Assembly (NCBI GenBank): GCA_903864275.1
Contig: CAIPFE010000005.1
Location: 16,624 to 80,623 of the forward strand
DNA: 64,000 bases
From: an uncultured Mucilaginibacter sp.
GTDB taxonomy: Bacteria > Bacteroidota > Bacteroidia > Sphingobacteriales > Sphingobacteriaceae
Reading direction: 5' to 3'
This document shows positions 41,742 through 50,575 of this stretch, piece by piece; the first letter of the stretch is position 1; each line of letters begins with the position of its first letter. Position numbers and translations under genes: made by a program. The notes under the pieces are model-generated. The model did not search any database. It was not told where the DNA came from and saw only the letters and a program-made list of their open reading frames with translations.

Positions 41742-41903
41742 ATGTGGTGGTTAAGCGGGAGGAGAACTAATAAAAGATTGCTTACCGCTACGCAAAACGC
41801 CAAAGAATTGCATGTCTCAATAGACCTGTTAATGGCAAAAAATCAGATGCGAAGGGATAAACTGGCTTTTGACCTCGAGGCAATAAGGGCCATGCTGTAT
41901 TAA
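41742..41903 (+). CDS. Possible 53-residue microprotein
   Basis: An ATG at 41742 opens 53 codons: MWWLSGRRTNKRLLTATQNA, then KELHVSIDLLMAKNQMRRDK and LAFDLEAIRAMLY. It is basic at the N-terminus and helical throughout. An AAGTTTA-containing AT-rich stretch lies just upstream. No homologue is recognised and no database evidence is available, so it could be a chance frame. Confidence 0.4.
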   Translation: MWWLSGRRTNKRLLTATQNAKELHVSIDLLMAKNQMRRDKLAFDLEAIRAMLY

Positions 41904-41927
41904 CGGTAACATTTTGTATGGCCGATT

Positions 41928-42299
41928 TTAGCAGAACATCATCAACTCCTTGCTGACAGAAAATTTTCCTGGTTTTGCGACTGAAAACTGTGAGTTAAAA
42001 ATTCGGGCAACGAAAGATTTTAGCCGGCTTAAAAGCCCCGGCCGCCGTGATTCCTGCATAACGGTATTCTCTGACAATTCAAGCTGATTTGCCGGTTCGT
42101 TAAACCCATCGGTGCCGTCCATAAGCATGTCCTCCCTGATGATCATATTCCGTATCTCGGGGTACCTGTTTACAATGTCGTCAAGCTCTGTCAGTTCGCT
42201 GAATGTGGCCTCACCAGTTTTTTGCCTTCTCATTAAAATCTCAAAACGGTCCTGCAAGTAGGTGCGCCGTTTTATTTGTTTCCCGTTATTCATTACCAT
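41928..42299 (-). CDS. Small hypothetical protein with coiled N-terminal part
   Basis: 123 residues from ATG 42299 (a TTG at 42326 is less likely). An N-terminal charged helical part (YLQDRFEILMRRQKTGEATF then ELTELDDIVNRYPEIRNMII) is followed by a linker and a basic C-terminal segment (SRLKSFVARIFNSQFSV). It resembles the cytosolic N-terminal helices of some Sphingobacteriia anti-sigma-like regulators, but no sigma-factor gene is adjacent. Function unknown. Confidence 0.55.
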   Translation of the reverse strand: MVMNNGKQIKRRTYLQDRFEILMRRQKTGEATFSELTELDDIVNRYPEIRNMIIREDMLMDGTDGFNEPANQLELSENTVMQESRRPGLLSRLKSFVARIFNSQFSVAKPGKFSVSKELMMFC

Positions 42300-42442
42300 G
42301 TTATTATTACGATTATAGGCAATCAAACAATGTGCCGTTGTGTTAAATAATTGATTAACAGCAAATTGTAATAAAGTATAATTTTTTAAACTGCAACGTT
42401 TTGATACAATTAACTGTTCGTTTCCGGTCGGCTATACCATTC

Positions 42443-42471
42443 TTGTCATTCACGCTTTTTCGCTATTTTTG
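42443..42471 (+). promoter_or_regulatory. Promoter of the M28 peptidase gene (TTG-18-TATTTTTG)
   Basis: TTG at 42443-42445 and TATTTTTG at 42464-42471, 18 bases apart. It excludes a start at 42401 and supports 42488. Confidence 0.65.
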
Positions 42472-42487
42472 GGCAAATCACATAATT

Positions 42488-44128
42488 ATGAGAATAACCA
42501 GTACCTGCCTTTTATTTGTAACGGCAATTATTTTACTGACGGGATGCAAGCACAATGAAAACGACAATCCCGTAACCGGGGATGAAATAAAAAGTCATAT
42601 CGCTGTGCTTGCCGACGATTCGTTACTGGGACGCAAACCATTTACCGCAGGTGAAACAAAGGCCATAGCCTATATCTCGTCGCAATTTAAAAAGCTGGGG
42701 CTTGAGCCTGGCAATAATGGCAGCTATTTCCAGGATGTGCCGATGGTTGAAATTACCAGTTCACCATCAGCAACATTGAACATAAGCGGTGGTAAAACGA
42801 GTATAGCCTTGCATAGTTTAACTGATTTTGTGGCCTCGACCCGGCGTGAGGTGGATACCATACAGCTAAAAAACTCTCCGCTCATTTTTGCCGGATATGG
42901 CATTGTGGCGCCAGAATATAAATGGAACGATTATGCCGGGCTGGATGTAAAGGGTAAAACCGTAGTTGTACTGGTTAACGACCCCGGCTTTAAATCGGGG
43001 GAGCATAACTTATTTAAAGGCGATACCATGACTTATTATGGCCGGTGGACCTATAAATATGAAGAAGCGGCGCGGCAAGGAGCCGCGGGGATAATTATCG
43101 TTCATCAAACCGAGCCGGCAAGCTATGGCTGGACTGTGATACAAAACAGCTTTACCGGCGCCAAACTTTACCTGCAGCAAACTGATAAACACCTTTCTAG
43201 ATGCAAAGTTGAAGGATGGATCACCGAAGATGCCGCTAAAAAACTGTTTGCGGCGGCTGGGATAACCGGCGATATCCGCGCTATTGCCCGCAAGCGTGAA
43301 TTTAAAGCTGTACCTTTAAAGCTTAACGCGACATTATCCATTCACAACAAATTAAAATACTCTACCTCGCATAATGTGATTGCGATGCTGAGAGGAAAAA
43401 CCAGCCCAGATGAAACAATTCTTTACACCGCCCATTGGGACCATCTTGGCGTTGGTAAGCCAGATGCCAAAGGCGATAGTATTTATAACGGCGCGGTTGA
43501 TAATGCCAGCGGCGTAGCTGCGGTATTAAGCGTGGCCCATGCATTTACCCAATTAAAGGACCGGCCGGCGCGCTCCATTGTATTTTTAACTGTAACGGCC
43601 GAAGAACAGGGCCTGCTGGGATCGGAATATTACGCTACCCATCCTATTTTTCCATTAAATAAAACCGTAGCCGACCTTAATATGGATGCTTTGGGCGATT
43701 ACGGCGAAACCAACGATTTTGCCATAACCGGAAAAGGTCAAAACTACCTGGAAAATTATGTGGTAGACCTGGCAAAACAGGATGGCAAAAAGGTGACCGG
43801 CGATAAAAACCCCGGCGCAGGAGGTTATTACCGGTCGGACCATTTTAATTTTGCAAAGGTGGGCGTCCCGGCGCTTGATATAAATAACGGCGCCGAAAGC
43901 ACCGCCCATGGCCAGACCTGGGGCAAACAAAAGCAAAAAGAATACGGCGACCTGCATTACCACCAGGCATCCGATAATTATTCGGCAGCTATGGATGCTG
44001 ACGGTATGGCCGAGGTGGCCAGCCTGCTTTTTAACGTTGGGCTTAAACTTAGTAATGAAACTACGTTCCCTGGTTGGAAGGATGGATCGGAGTTTAAAGC
44101 TGTGAGGGAGAAATCGCTGGGGAAATGA
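42488..44128 (+). CDS. M28 family zinc peptidase with PA domain, lipoprotein
   Basis: 546 residues. A lipoprotein signal (LFVTAIILLTGC, then KHNEND) starts at the ATG 42488 that follows the promoter. A PA-like insertion (AGYGIVAPEYKWNDYAGLDV and EEAARQGAAGIIIVH) is followed by the M28 catalytic core: TAHWDHLG (His, Asp), GAVDNASGVAAVL (Asp), TAEEQGLLGSEYY (Glu-Glu), LNMDALGD and the final YYRSDHFNF (His). All zinc ligands are present. Aminopeptidase activity in the periplasm or on the surface is likely. The gene ends next to a CCCGATAGCTATCGGG palindrome. Confidence 0.93.
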   Translation: MRITSTCLLFVTAIILLTGCKHNENDNPVTGDEIKSHIAVLADDSLLGRKPFTAGETKAIAYISSQFKKLGLEPGNNGSYFQDVPMVEITSSPSATLNISGGKTSIALHSLTDFVASTRREVDTIQLKNSPLIFAGYGIVAPEYKWNDYAGLDVKGKTVVVLVNDPGFKSGEHNLFKGDTMTYYGRWTYKYEEAARQGAAGIIIVHQTEPASYGWTVIQNSFTGAKLYLQQTDKHLSRCKVEGWITEDAAKKLFAAAGITGDIRAIARKREFKAVPLKLNATLSIHNKLKYSTSHNVIAMLRGKTSPDETILYTAHWDHLGVGKPDAKGDSIYNGAVDNASGVAAVLSVAHAFTQLKDRPARSIVFLTVTAEEQGLLGSEYYATHPIFPLNKTVADLNMDALGDYGETNDFAITGKGQNYLENYVVDLAKQDGKKVTGDKNPGAGGYYRSDHFNFAKVGVPALDINNGAESTAHGQTWGKQKQKEYGDLHYHQASDNYSAAMDADGMAEVASLLFNVGLKLSNETTFPGWKDGSEFKAVREKSLGK

Positions 44129-44136
44129 TTTCGGAT

Positions 44137-44152
44137 CCCGATAGCTATCGGG
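44137..44152. repeat. Perfect palindrome CCCGATAGCTATCGGG, copy 1
   Basis: A 16-base perfect palindrome just after the M28 stop, found three times in the window (also 63190 and 63427). Confidence 0.9.
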
Positions 44153-44196
44153 ACGGATTTTAGAATTCGGATTTAAGACCTTGGAAAGAACATAAA

Positions 44197-44238
44197 CACA
44201 AAATCCATCTGCAAGTTTATTGACAGATGGATTTTGTG
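44197..44238. terminator. 15-bp perfect hairpin, probable bidirectional terminator
   Basis: CACAAAATCCATCTG (44197-44211) is the exact reverse complement of CAGATGGATTTTGTG (44224-44238), with a 12-base loop. It lies between the convergent M28 and TM2 genes; no long T-tract follows, so termination is inferred from position. Confidence 0.55.
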
Positions 44239-44304
44239 CTTATTGGGTCTCCCCGATAATATATGATAGAGTTGCGGTTATTTATTTAATCCCCGCAATC
44301 GGAA

Positions 44305-44667
44305 TTAATTTGCTGCCCTGGCAATGTGGTAGCATTCGTAAGCCAGGTGCCTGTTGTAATCGTTAGCAATACTTTTGTAAGTAAATAGGTCGACAATAGT
44401 GCCGAGCAGAAAAAACCCACCTGTAAAGAAATAAAGCAAGCCTAAAATAATTTGCCCGGTCATAAACCTTTGAACGCCTGCAAGGCCTAAAAATCCTAAT
44501 AGCGTAGCCAGTAATATATCAGTGGGATTTTTTCTCCGGCTGTTATAAACCAGCATAAAAGTTTGCATTTGGTTTTGGCTAAGCCCGGCGGATGCATGAT
44601 GAACAAAACTGTATTCATCTATTGTCATTCCATTAATATCGGAATATGTGTTTTGGTAAGCGTCCAT
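44305..44667 (-). CDS. TM2 domain protein
   Basis: 120 residues. A polar N-terminal region (about 1-50, with the MTIDEYSFVH and LSQNQMQTFM segments) is followed by two hydrophobic helices of the TM2 fold (ATLLGFLGLAGVQRFMTGQI, then TGGFFLLGTIVDLFTYKSIA). TM2 domains are small membrane modules of unknown role in bacteria. Single gene convergent with the M28 peptidase. Confidence 0.85.
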   Translation of the reverse strand: MDAYQNTYSDINGMTIDEYSFVHHASAGLSQNQMQTFMLVYNSRRKNPTDILLATLLGFLGLAGVQRFMTGQIILGLLYFFTGGFFLLGTIVDLFTYKSIANDYNRHLAYECYHIARAAN

Positions 44668-44852
44668 TTCAGTATCAGATTATGGTTGTTATTAAAATCT
44701 GATTTAAAATTACTCCCAAACATTAAAAACAGCAATGTGAATTAGGTTAGCGGCAAAAAGAAGTCGGTGAGTGCGGGGATTTTGGCGGTGAAAAATTGCC
44801 GGAATCAGAATTTTCAGAATTAAAGGATTTTCAAAATGGGGTCAGTTAGTAT

Positions 44853-45164
44853 TTAAAACTCATAATCCCGCTCAACTTTGCAGATCCTGACCTTGTAATG
44901 TTCGTACCATTTTTCGCGGCCGGTCTTTTGGGCAAAAAGGTGCCGGGCGTTTGATTTCCAGTTTTTTATATCTTCCAACGACCGCCAGTAGGAAACGGTT
45001 ATGCCCAATTCATTCCTGGCAGATTCAATACCCAAATAACCTTCCTGCTGTTGGGAAAGTCTATCCATTTCTTCCGCCATGGCGCTGTAGCCCTGGTCGC
45101 CGTCTGTGCGTAGTGAGGTAAAGATTACCGCGTAATAGGGGGGCGGTGGTGTCTTAGCTATCAT
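44853..45164 (-). CDS. Antibiotic biosynthesis monooxygenase (ABM) fold protein
   Basis: 103 residues from ATG 45164 (a TTG at 45176 is an alternative). Pattern YYAVIFTSLRTDGDQGYSAM, YLGIESARNELGITVSYWRS and KTGREKWYEHYKVRICKVER fits a short ABM/heme-degrading-like ferredoxin-fold protein, which often acts as a dimer on small redox-active substrates. No partner gene is adjacent. Specific activity unknown. Confidence 0.78.
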   Translation of the reverse strand: MIAKTPPPPYYAVIFTSLRTDGDQGYSAMAEEMDRLSQQQEGYLGIESARNELGITVSYWRSLEDIKNWKSNARHLFAQKTGREKWYEHYKVRICKVERDYEF

Positions 45165-45168
45165 ATTG

Positions 45169-45260
45169 ATGTGCAAATGTGCGGATGATTTTTAATTTTT
45201 TAAATGTGCAACCATTTTTTAGTCATTTTCGCACATTTGAAACCCGCACATCGGCACATT
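45169..45260. repeat. Inverted word array, AAATGTGCGGATG type
   Basis: Left GATGTGCAAATGTGCGGATG (45169-45188) and right CGCACATTTG... CGCACATCGGCACATT (45230-45260) contain the same words in inverted orientation. It ends two bases before the gcvP stop codon region. Confidence 0.65.
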
Positions 45261-45261
45261 T

Positions 45262-48171
45262 TCACGTCCCGTATTCCGGCGTCGTTACTTCGCTTTCTTC
45301 AAACTCATAGTCTGTTAGCGGCGGGCATGAACAGATCAGCGTCCTGTCGCCGTACGTGTCATTCACACGGCCAACTGATGGCCAGAATTTATAATTAGCT
45401 ACGTAAGGCAGCGGGAAAGCAGCTTTTTGACGGGTGTAGGGATGTTCCCATTCGTTAGCTGTTATTACTGATGCAGTATGCGGTGCGTTTTTTAACGGGT
45501 TATCAATTTTGTCGGAGATGGCTTTTTCAACATCATCAATTTCATGACGGATAGAGATCATCGCATCGCAAAAACGGTCAAGCTCATGTTTTGGTTCTGA
45601 TTCTGTTGGCTCAACCATAACCGTACCGGCAACCGGGAAAGATACGGTTGGCGCATGGAAACCATAATCCATCAACCGCTTGGCAATATCGGTAACCTCG
45701 ATGCCAAAGTTTTTAAAGGCGCGGCAATCCAAAATCATTTCGTGTGCGCAGCGGCCATGAACGCCGGTGTATAAAACCGGGTAATGATGCTCCAAACGGG
45801 TTTTGATATAATTGGCATTCAGTATCGCATAGCGGGTTGCGTCTGTAAGGCCCTCACTTCCCATCATAGCGATGTAGGCATGGGAAATAATAAGAATAGA
45901 TGCTGATCCCCAGGGCGCAGAAGATACGGCGTGGATGGATTTACCCCGCTCAATATCAACAACCGCATGTCCAGGTAAATAAGGTACCAGGTGTTTTGCC
46001 ACACCGATAGGCCCCATACCCGGACCGCCGCCGCCATGCGGGATACAGAAGGTTTTATGCAGGTTTAAATGGCAAACATCCGCGCCGATATTGGCCGGAC
46101 TTGTTAAACCCACCTGCGCGTTCATATTGGCGCCGTCCATATATACCTGGCCGCCGTTTTGATGAATAATATCACATATTTCGATGATCGATTCTTCAAA
46201 TACGCCATGGGTTGAGGGGTAGGTCACCATCAGGGCCGAAAGCTCATTTTTATATTGTTCCGCCTTTTCTTTAAGATCGGCAACATCAATATTGCCGTTA
46301 TCGTCGCATCTTACCACAACTATTTTCATCCCGGCCATAGCCGCTGACGCAGGGTTAGTGCCATGCGCCGATGAAGGGATCAGGGCTATATTGCGGTGGC
46401 CTTCGCCCCTGTCGCGATGGTAGGCGCGAATCACCATTAGACCGGTATATTCACCTTGCGCCCCGGCATTTGGCTGAAGGCTCATGGCCGCAAAGCCGGT
46501 GATCTCACAAAGCCAGTTATTCAGTTCATCAAACAGCTGCATATAACCGCCTACCTGGTCGGTTGGGGCAAAGGGGTGCATTTTGCTGAACTCCGCCCAG
46601 GTAACGGGCACCATTTCGGTGGTGGCGTTCAGTTTCATGGTACACGACCCTAAGGCGATCATCGAGTGGCAAAGCGAAAGGTCTTTTGCCTCAAGAGATT
46701 TGATATACCGCAGCATCTCATGCTCCGAATGATGAGAATTGAAAAGTGGGTGCGTCAAATAAGCTGATCTGCGCTGCAGGCCGGTAGGGATAACAGTTTT
46801 GAGATCTTGCTTCAATTCATCAAAACCAACATCATTCAGCGATTTACCTTTTACCCTTGCAAAAAAACGAACGATGGTTTTAATATCTTCGGGCGAGGTG
46901 GTTTCATCAATTGAAATGGTAACCTCCGAACCTTTATAGTGAAAGTTCATTTCGTTATTTATTGCTTCGGCGTGTACCGGTCCGGCCAGGTCGCCGAGGT
47001 CAAACCGCAGCGTATCAAAAAACGATTCGTTTAATTGTTTATAACCCAATTGCCCTAAAGATTTTGACAGTAAAACCGCTAAGCCATGTATCCTTTCGGC
47101 GATCAGTTTTATGCCCGCGGGGCCGTGATAAACGGCATACATACCGGCCATTATAGCCAGCAATGCCTGCGCAGTGCAGATATTCGAGGTGGCTTTATCC
47201 CTGCGGATATGCTGCTCGCGGGTTTGCAGCGCCATACGCAAAGCATAATCGCCGGCGCTGTCAATAGTAACGCCAATGATACGACCGGGGATCGAGCGTT
47301 TATATTCTTCTTTTGTAGCAAAAAACGCGGCGTGCGGTCCGCCAAAACCCATAGGCACGCCAAAGCGCTGACTCGAGCCAACAACAATATCAGCGCCCCA
47401 TTCGCCCGGAGGGGTTAAAAGCGCCAGGCTCATCATATCGGCAACAACAGTTAATTTAATGGCTTTAGCATGGGCTTCAGCCGCGTAGGCGGTATAATTG
47501 TAAATTGCGCCATTACCAGCAGGATATTGCACTATCGCGCCAAACATATCATCGGTAAGCTCAACAGTACGGTGGTCGCCGATTTTTAATTCGATGCCAT
47601 AAGGCTGTGCGCGGGTTTTTAAAATATCAATGGTTTGCGGGAACAATTCTTCGGACACAAAAAACACATTGGCTTTTTGATTTTTACGGAGACTATATTG
47701 CATAAACATGGCCTCGGCGGCAGCTGTGCCTTCATCAAGCAGCGACGCGTTGGCAATTTCCATCCCGGTAAGGTCGATCACCATGGTCTGGAAGTTCAGC
47801 AGCGCCTGCAAGCGCCCCTGTGCAATTTCGGCCTGGTAGGGGGTATATTGGGTGTACCAGCCCGGATTTTCAAGAATATTGCGCTGTATTACGCCGGGCA
47901 CTATCACATCATAATAACCCTGGCCTATGTATGATTTGTAAACTTTATTTTTTGAGGCAGTTTGTTTTAGCGTATTCAGGTAATCGAACTCACTTTTTGC
48001 GGGTGGAAGATTTAAAGGGGCTTTAAGCCTGATCTTTCCCGGAATGGTTTGTGCGATCAATTCATCAAGCGAATTTACACCGACAGTGTTTAACATTTGT
48101 GCGGTATCGGCCTTGTTTGGCGCAATATGCCGCGACTGGAATTTTTCCTGGTAATCAATATTCAACTTCAT
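45262..48171 (-). CDS. gcvP: Glycine dehydrogenase (decarboxylating), P-protein
   Basis: PLP-dependent P-protein of the glycine cleavage system, releasing CO2 from glycine and passing aminomethyl to GcvH. 969 residues from ATG 48171, chosen because the promoter lies between it and an upstream start at 48207. The PLP-binding Lys is in [21 protein letters not shown]-terminal half ([15 protein letters not shown]) and C-terminal half ([13 protein letters not shown]) are both complete, i.e. a single-chain form. GcvT and GcvH are not in the window. Confidence 0.97.
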   Translation of the reverse strand: MKLNIDYQEKFQSRHIAPNKADTAQMLNTVGVNSLDELIAQTIPGKIRLKAPLNLPPAKSEFDYLNTLKQTASKNKVYKSYIGQGYYDVIVPGVIQRNILENPGWYTQYTPYQAEIAQGRLQALLNFQTMVIDLTGMEIANASLLDEGTAAAEAMFMQYSLRKNQKANVFFVSEELFPQTIDILKTRAQPYGIELKIGDHRTVELTDDMFGAIVQYPAGNGAIYNYTAYAAEAHAKAIKLTVVADMMSLALLTPPGEWGADIVVGSSQRFGVPMGFGGPHAAFFATKEEYKRSIPGRIIGVTIDSAGDYALRMALQTREQHIRRDKATSNICTAQALLAIMAGMYAVYHGPAGIKLIAERIHGLAVLLSKSLGQLGYKQLNESFFDTLRFDLGDLAGPVHAEAINNEMNFHYKGSEVTISIDETTSPEDIKTIVRFFARVKGKSLNDVGFDELKQDLKTVIPTGLQRRSAYLTHPLFNSHHSEHEMLRYIKSLEAKDLSLCHSMIALGSCTMKLNATTEMVPVTWAEFSKMHPFAPTDQVGGYMQLFDELNNWLCEITGFAAMSLQPNAGAQGEYTGLMVIRAYHRDRGEGHRNIALIPSSAHGTNPASAAMAGMKIVVVRCDDNGNIDVADLKEKAEQYKNELSALMVTYPSTHGVFEESIIEICDIIHQNGGQVYMDGANMNAQVGLTSPANIGADVCHLNLHKTFCIPHGGGGPGMGPIGVAKHLVPYLPGHAVVDIERGKSIHAVSSAPWGSASILIISHAYIAMMGSEGLTDATRYAILNANYIKTRLEHHYPVLYTGVHGRCAHEMILDCRAFKNFGIEVTDIAKRLMDYGFHAPTVSFPVAGTVMVEPTESEPKHELDRFCDAMISIRHEIDDVEKAISDKIDNPLKNAPHTASVITANEWEHPYTRQKAAFPLPYVANYKFWPSVGRVNDTYGDRTLICSCPPLTDYEFEESEVTTPEYGT

Positions 48172-48196
48172 GAAATGAGGGTCAATTAATTTAGCG

Positions 48197-48227
48197 CAAA
48201 GGTACAATTTTTGAAATTGAGTAACAA
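48197..48227 (-). promoter_or_regulatory. Promoter of gcvP (TTG-20-TACCTTTG)
   Basis: On the minus strand, TTG (48227-48225) and TACCTTTG (48204-48197) are 20 bases apart, a good Bacteroidota promoter. No glycine-riboswitch-like fold is seen between it and the start, and the leader of about 20 bases would be too short for one. Confidence 0.7.
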
Positions 48228-48428
48228 TTGCCTAACCTGATATTGACGTGGGTTTTACACGAAAAATTTGATCATCATAGAGTAAACCGTTTTGGTAAGG
48301 GATAAATTATTTAATGGCCGGAGCTAACCCACCAATATTTCCCTCCCCCCGATTAATCCTTTTCAAATTAAATCTATCAAACATACAAACGCCAGCAGTT
48401 GCAGGCGCCGACATTAAAATTTAAAGCC

Positions 48429-48551
48429 ATGAAAAGGAAATTTTTTGCATTTGCACTTATAATAGCCGCTTTTGTATCGGTAACTTCAGGATGTTATGTT
48501 GGTTATGGTTATCCCCATCATTATCATCATGATCACTATCGTGGTTATTAA
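48429..48551 (+). CDS. Histidine-rich micro-lipoprotein
   Basis: 40 residues: MKRKFFAFALIIAAFVSVTS then GCYVGYGYPHHYHHDHYRGY. A positively charged start and hydrophobic stretch end in SGC, a lipobox, so the mature peptide would be a 19-residue lipidated tail with five His and six Tyr, suggesting metal binding or a surface role. The downstream hairpin with T-run at 48588 is a good terminator, supporting a real transcription unit. Too short to classify; the coding nature is inferred from the signal peptide and terminator. Confidence 0.65.
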   Translation: MKRKFFAFALIIAAFVSVTSGCYVGYGYPHHYHHDHYRGY

Positions 48552-48587
48552 TAAAACTGTTTTGTTTAGGTTAGTGTGTTTTGATAG

Positions 48588-48617
48588 GGCCCCGGGTAAT
48601 CCGGGGCTCTTTTTTTG
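48588..48617 (+). terminator. Rho-independent terminator after the micro-lipoprotein gene
   Basis: GGCCCCGG-GTAAT-CCGGGGCT followed by a run of seven to eight T. It is the strongest terminator seen in the window, 37 bases after the stop at 48551. Confidence 0.8.
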
Positions 48618-48859
48618 ACCGCTGATTAACCTGATTAATGGATTATTCACGGTTTAAATGTTTTTTTAGCGGCGTTCATGAGGTCGCTGCGTTTAGTTTC
48701 GTTGATTTAATTTGGCTGCCATTAATGATTGAAAAAATGCAGGCTGCAATTGTTTGTTGATGTGTTTTAATCTGCAAAACAATTTTTCTGATGAAAAAAT
48801 GTTAAATAAATGCCGCACAAAGAGGATAACGCCTATCTTTACAAGCGAGGACAGCGACT
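48618..48859. other. Gap between terminator and the 48860 gene
   Basis: Begins with short GATTAACCTGATTAATGGATT words, then AT-rich sequence. A near-consensus -7 element (TATCTTTA, 48833-48840) lies 19 bases before the next ATG. No gene was found. Confidence 0.5.
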
Positions 48860-49093
48860 ATGGGATTGCCACTAAGAATTACTTTTAAGGAAAATGATTA
48901 CGTCTACCAGATCATTAACAGCAAACAAATTAACCAGCACACCACTGAATTTGACATATTGTTAAACGGTGATAAGGTATCGTTGGTTAAAGATGAAAAG
49001 AGCTTGTGGATTCAAAAGGATGGCGCTAAATCCATCGATCCGGAACTGGTACATGCGCTTGGGCGGTCGGTATCGCTGCGGTTGAGGCTGTGA
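48860..49093 (+). CDS. Small hypothetical protein
   Basis: 77 residues, beta-rich pattern (LRITFKENDYVYQIINSKQI, then FDILLNGDKVSLVKDEKSLW) ending in a basic LGRSVSLRLRL segment. No signal peptide or membrane helix. Family not recognised. A TATCTTTA promoter-like element lies 19 bases upstream, which supports expression. Confidence 0.6.
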   Translation: MGLPLRITFKENDYVYQIINSKQINQHTTEFDILLNGDKVSLVKDEKSLWIQKDGAKSIDPELVHALGRSVSLRLRL

Positions 49094-49166
49094 ATTTAAG
49101 TGAATGTATGTTTATAGCTTCTTCATCAGATCAATACCTGCTATTGGAAATCCAGACCTTCCAAAA

Positions 49167-49196
49167 TTGCTTCTTAAAATTAAATAACTAAATTTG
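49167..49196 (+). promoter_or_regulatory. Promoter of the 49201 gene (TTG-19-TAAATTTG)
   Basis: TTG at 49167-49169 and TAAATTTG at 49189-49196, 19 bases apart. The element ends four bases before the ATG, implying a leaderless message. Confidence 0.7.
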
Positions 49197-49200
49197 TGGC

Positions 49201-49479
49201 ATGAAGGCAAGCTTAAAAACGCTATTGTTTCTTATTGTATTTGGCTTGATGCTCATCAGCGTAAAGCCCGTTAAAGCACAATGCGCCCAATGCGCCGCTA
49301 CTGTGGCATCAAATACGAAAAATGGTGGTACAGCTGCCAATGGCTTAAATAAGGGCATCATGTTTTTGTTGGCTGCCCCTTACCTTGCTGTTGGCGTAGT
49401 GGGATTTGTTTGGTATAAAAAATTTCGCCGTAAAAATGTTAGCATTGACATGCGCGACGAAAAGCTGCATTTAAACTAA
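49201..49479 (+). CDS. Small membrane protein with N-terminal signal helix and CxxC pair
   Basis: 92 residues. A signal-type helix (LLFLIVFGLMLISVKPVKA) precedes CAQCAAT (CxxC) and a short Gly/Asn-rich loop, then a second helix (GIMFLLAAPYLAVGVVGFVW) and a basic tail (KKFRRKNVS). Possibly a small inner-membrane protein whose CxxC faces the periplasm. It is upstream of the DUF983 gene by 30 bases and probably in one operon. Function unknown. Confidence 0.65.
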   Translation: MKASLKTLLFLIVFGLMLISVKPVKAQCAQCAATVASNTKNGGTAANGLNKGIMFLLAAPYLAVGVVGFVWYKKFRRKNVSIDMRDEKLHLN

Positions 49480-49509
49480 GCCTGGATTTTTTGGCTTTCC
49501 GCAAAAATT

Positions 49510-49917
49510 ATGTCTCAAACCATTAAATCTTGGGCTATGTTGCACACCAGGTGCCCCCGTTGCCGCCGAGGCAATATGTTTAGCGGGGGGATGTATAATT
49601 TCGGGTCCAACAAGATTCACGAACATTGCCCGCATTGTAATTTGCATTTCGAAATAGAACCGGGTTATTTTTACGCGGCCATGTATGTGAGTTATGCCCT
49701 AAATGTAATGGAAGCGTTTGCAATTGTTGCGGTCACTTATTTGCTGACCCATAATTCCGATTCGCCCTGGCTGTACACAGGGGTACTATTGGTGGGCTGC
49801 CTTTTACTTGCGCCCATAAATTTCAGGTATTCCCGGGTTTTGCTTTTGTATTGGTTATCGCCTAAGATAAATTACCAGCCACATTTAGATACCGATGATA
49901 CAACGCCATACCTTTGA
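49510..49917 (+). CDS. DUF983 membrane protein with zinc-ribbon-like cysteines
   Basis: 135 residues. Two CxxC motifs, RCPRCRRGNMF and HCPHCNLHF, flank a loop, and two hydrophobic helices follow (YVSYALNVMEAFAIVAVTYL and a second starting YTGVLLVGCLLLAPINFRY). This is the DUF983 layout; function unknown. The end overlaps the next gene by 23 bases. Confidence 0.88.
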   Translation: MSQTIKSWAMLHTRCPRCRRGNMFSGGMYNFGSNKIHEHCPHCNLHFEIEPGYFYAAMYVSYALNVMEAFAIVAVTYLLTHNSDSPWLYTGVLLVGCLLLAPINFRYSRVLLLYWLSPKINYQPHLDTDDTTPYL

Positions 49918-50557
49918 TTTTTTAAAAGCGCTGATTGAAAATAATAACCGGGAGTGGTTCCAGGCCAACAAGGGCCGGTACGAAGCTGCGCGCGAAAATG
50001 TAATTGAATTTACAGCCGAATTGCTCAAACTGCTCCATAAAATAGACCCCAATATTGACGATGCCCTGGATGCTAAGAAATGTGTAATGCGCATCTACCG
50101 CGATATACGCTTCAGGATAGATAAAACACCGTATAAAAATAATTTTGGTATAAGTATCCCTACAAAAGGAGTGAAAGCCGGCAGGGCCGAATATTACCTC
50201 CAAATTTCGCCCGGAAATTCAATGATAGCGGGCGGATACTGGATGCCCGAAAAGGATCATTTAAAAGCTATCAGACAGGAAATTGATTATAATGCCAACG
50301 ATCTGAAAAAAATAATTGACAATCCTGAATTTATTGAGTTATTTGGCGAATTCCGTAAACAGGAACAATTAAAAACTGTTCCGAGGGAGTATAGCGCTGA
50401 AAATGAAAATATTGAACTGTTGAAACTAAAAAGCTTTGTAGCTTTTCGCGAATTGAAAGACGAAGAATTATTACTTCCGGACGCTGTCGCAGCCGTGGCC
50501 GCAATTTGCAGTAAAATTTACCCGCTTAATGCTTTTTTAAATAACGCCCTTGCTTAA
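49895..50557 (+). CDS. DUF2461 (TIGR02453) family protein
   Basis: 220 residues. Clear family text: TFDFLKALIENNNREWFQAN at the start, RIYRDIRFRIDKTPYKNNFG in the middle and YYLQISPGNSMIAGGYWMPE after it. The family is a cytoplasmic protein of unknown function. It overlaps DUF983 by 23 bases and is followed after 18 bases by the OmpA lipoprotein gene, so a four-gene run from 49201 is likely. Confidence 0.9.
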   Translation: MIQRHTFDFLKALIENNNREWFQANKGRYEAARENVIEFTAELLKLLHKIDPNIDDALDAKKCVMRIYRDIRFRIDKTPYKNNFGISIPTKGVKAGRAEYYLQISPGNSMIAGGYWMPEKDHLKAIRQEIDYNANDLKKIIDNPEFIELFGEFRKQEQLKTVPREYSAENENIELLKLKSFVAFRELKDEELLLPDAVAAVAAICSKIYPLNAFLNNALA

Positions 50558-50575
50558 CCTTAATATCTTTTTACC

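Noticed and set aside
48172..48207. Longer start for gcvP
   Set aside because: It precedes the -7 element at 48204-48197, so the transcript would start after it.
48172..48428. Glycine riboswitch before gcvP
   Set aside because: The leader between promoter and start is only about 20 bases, and no aptamer-like fold is seen.
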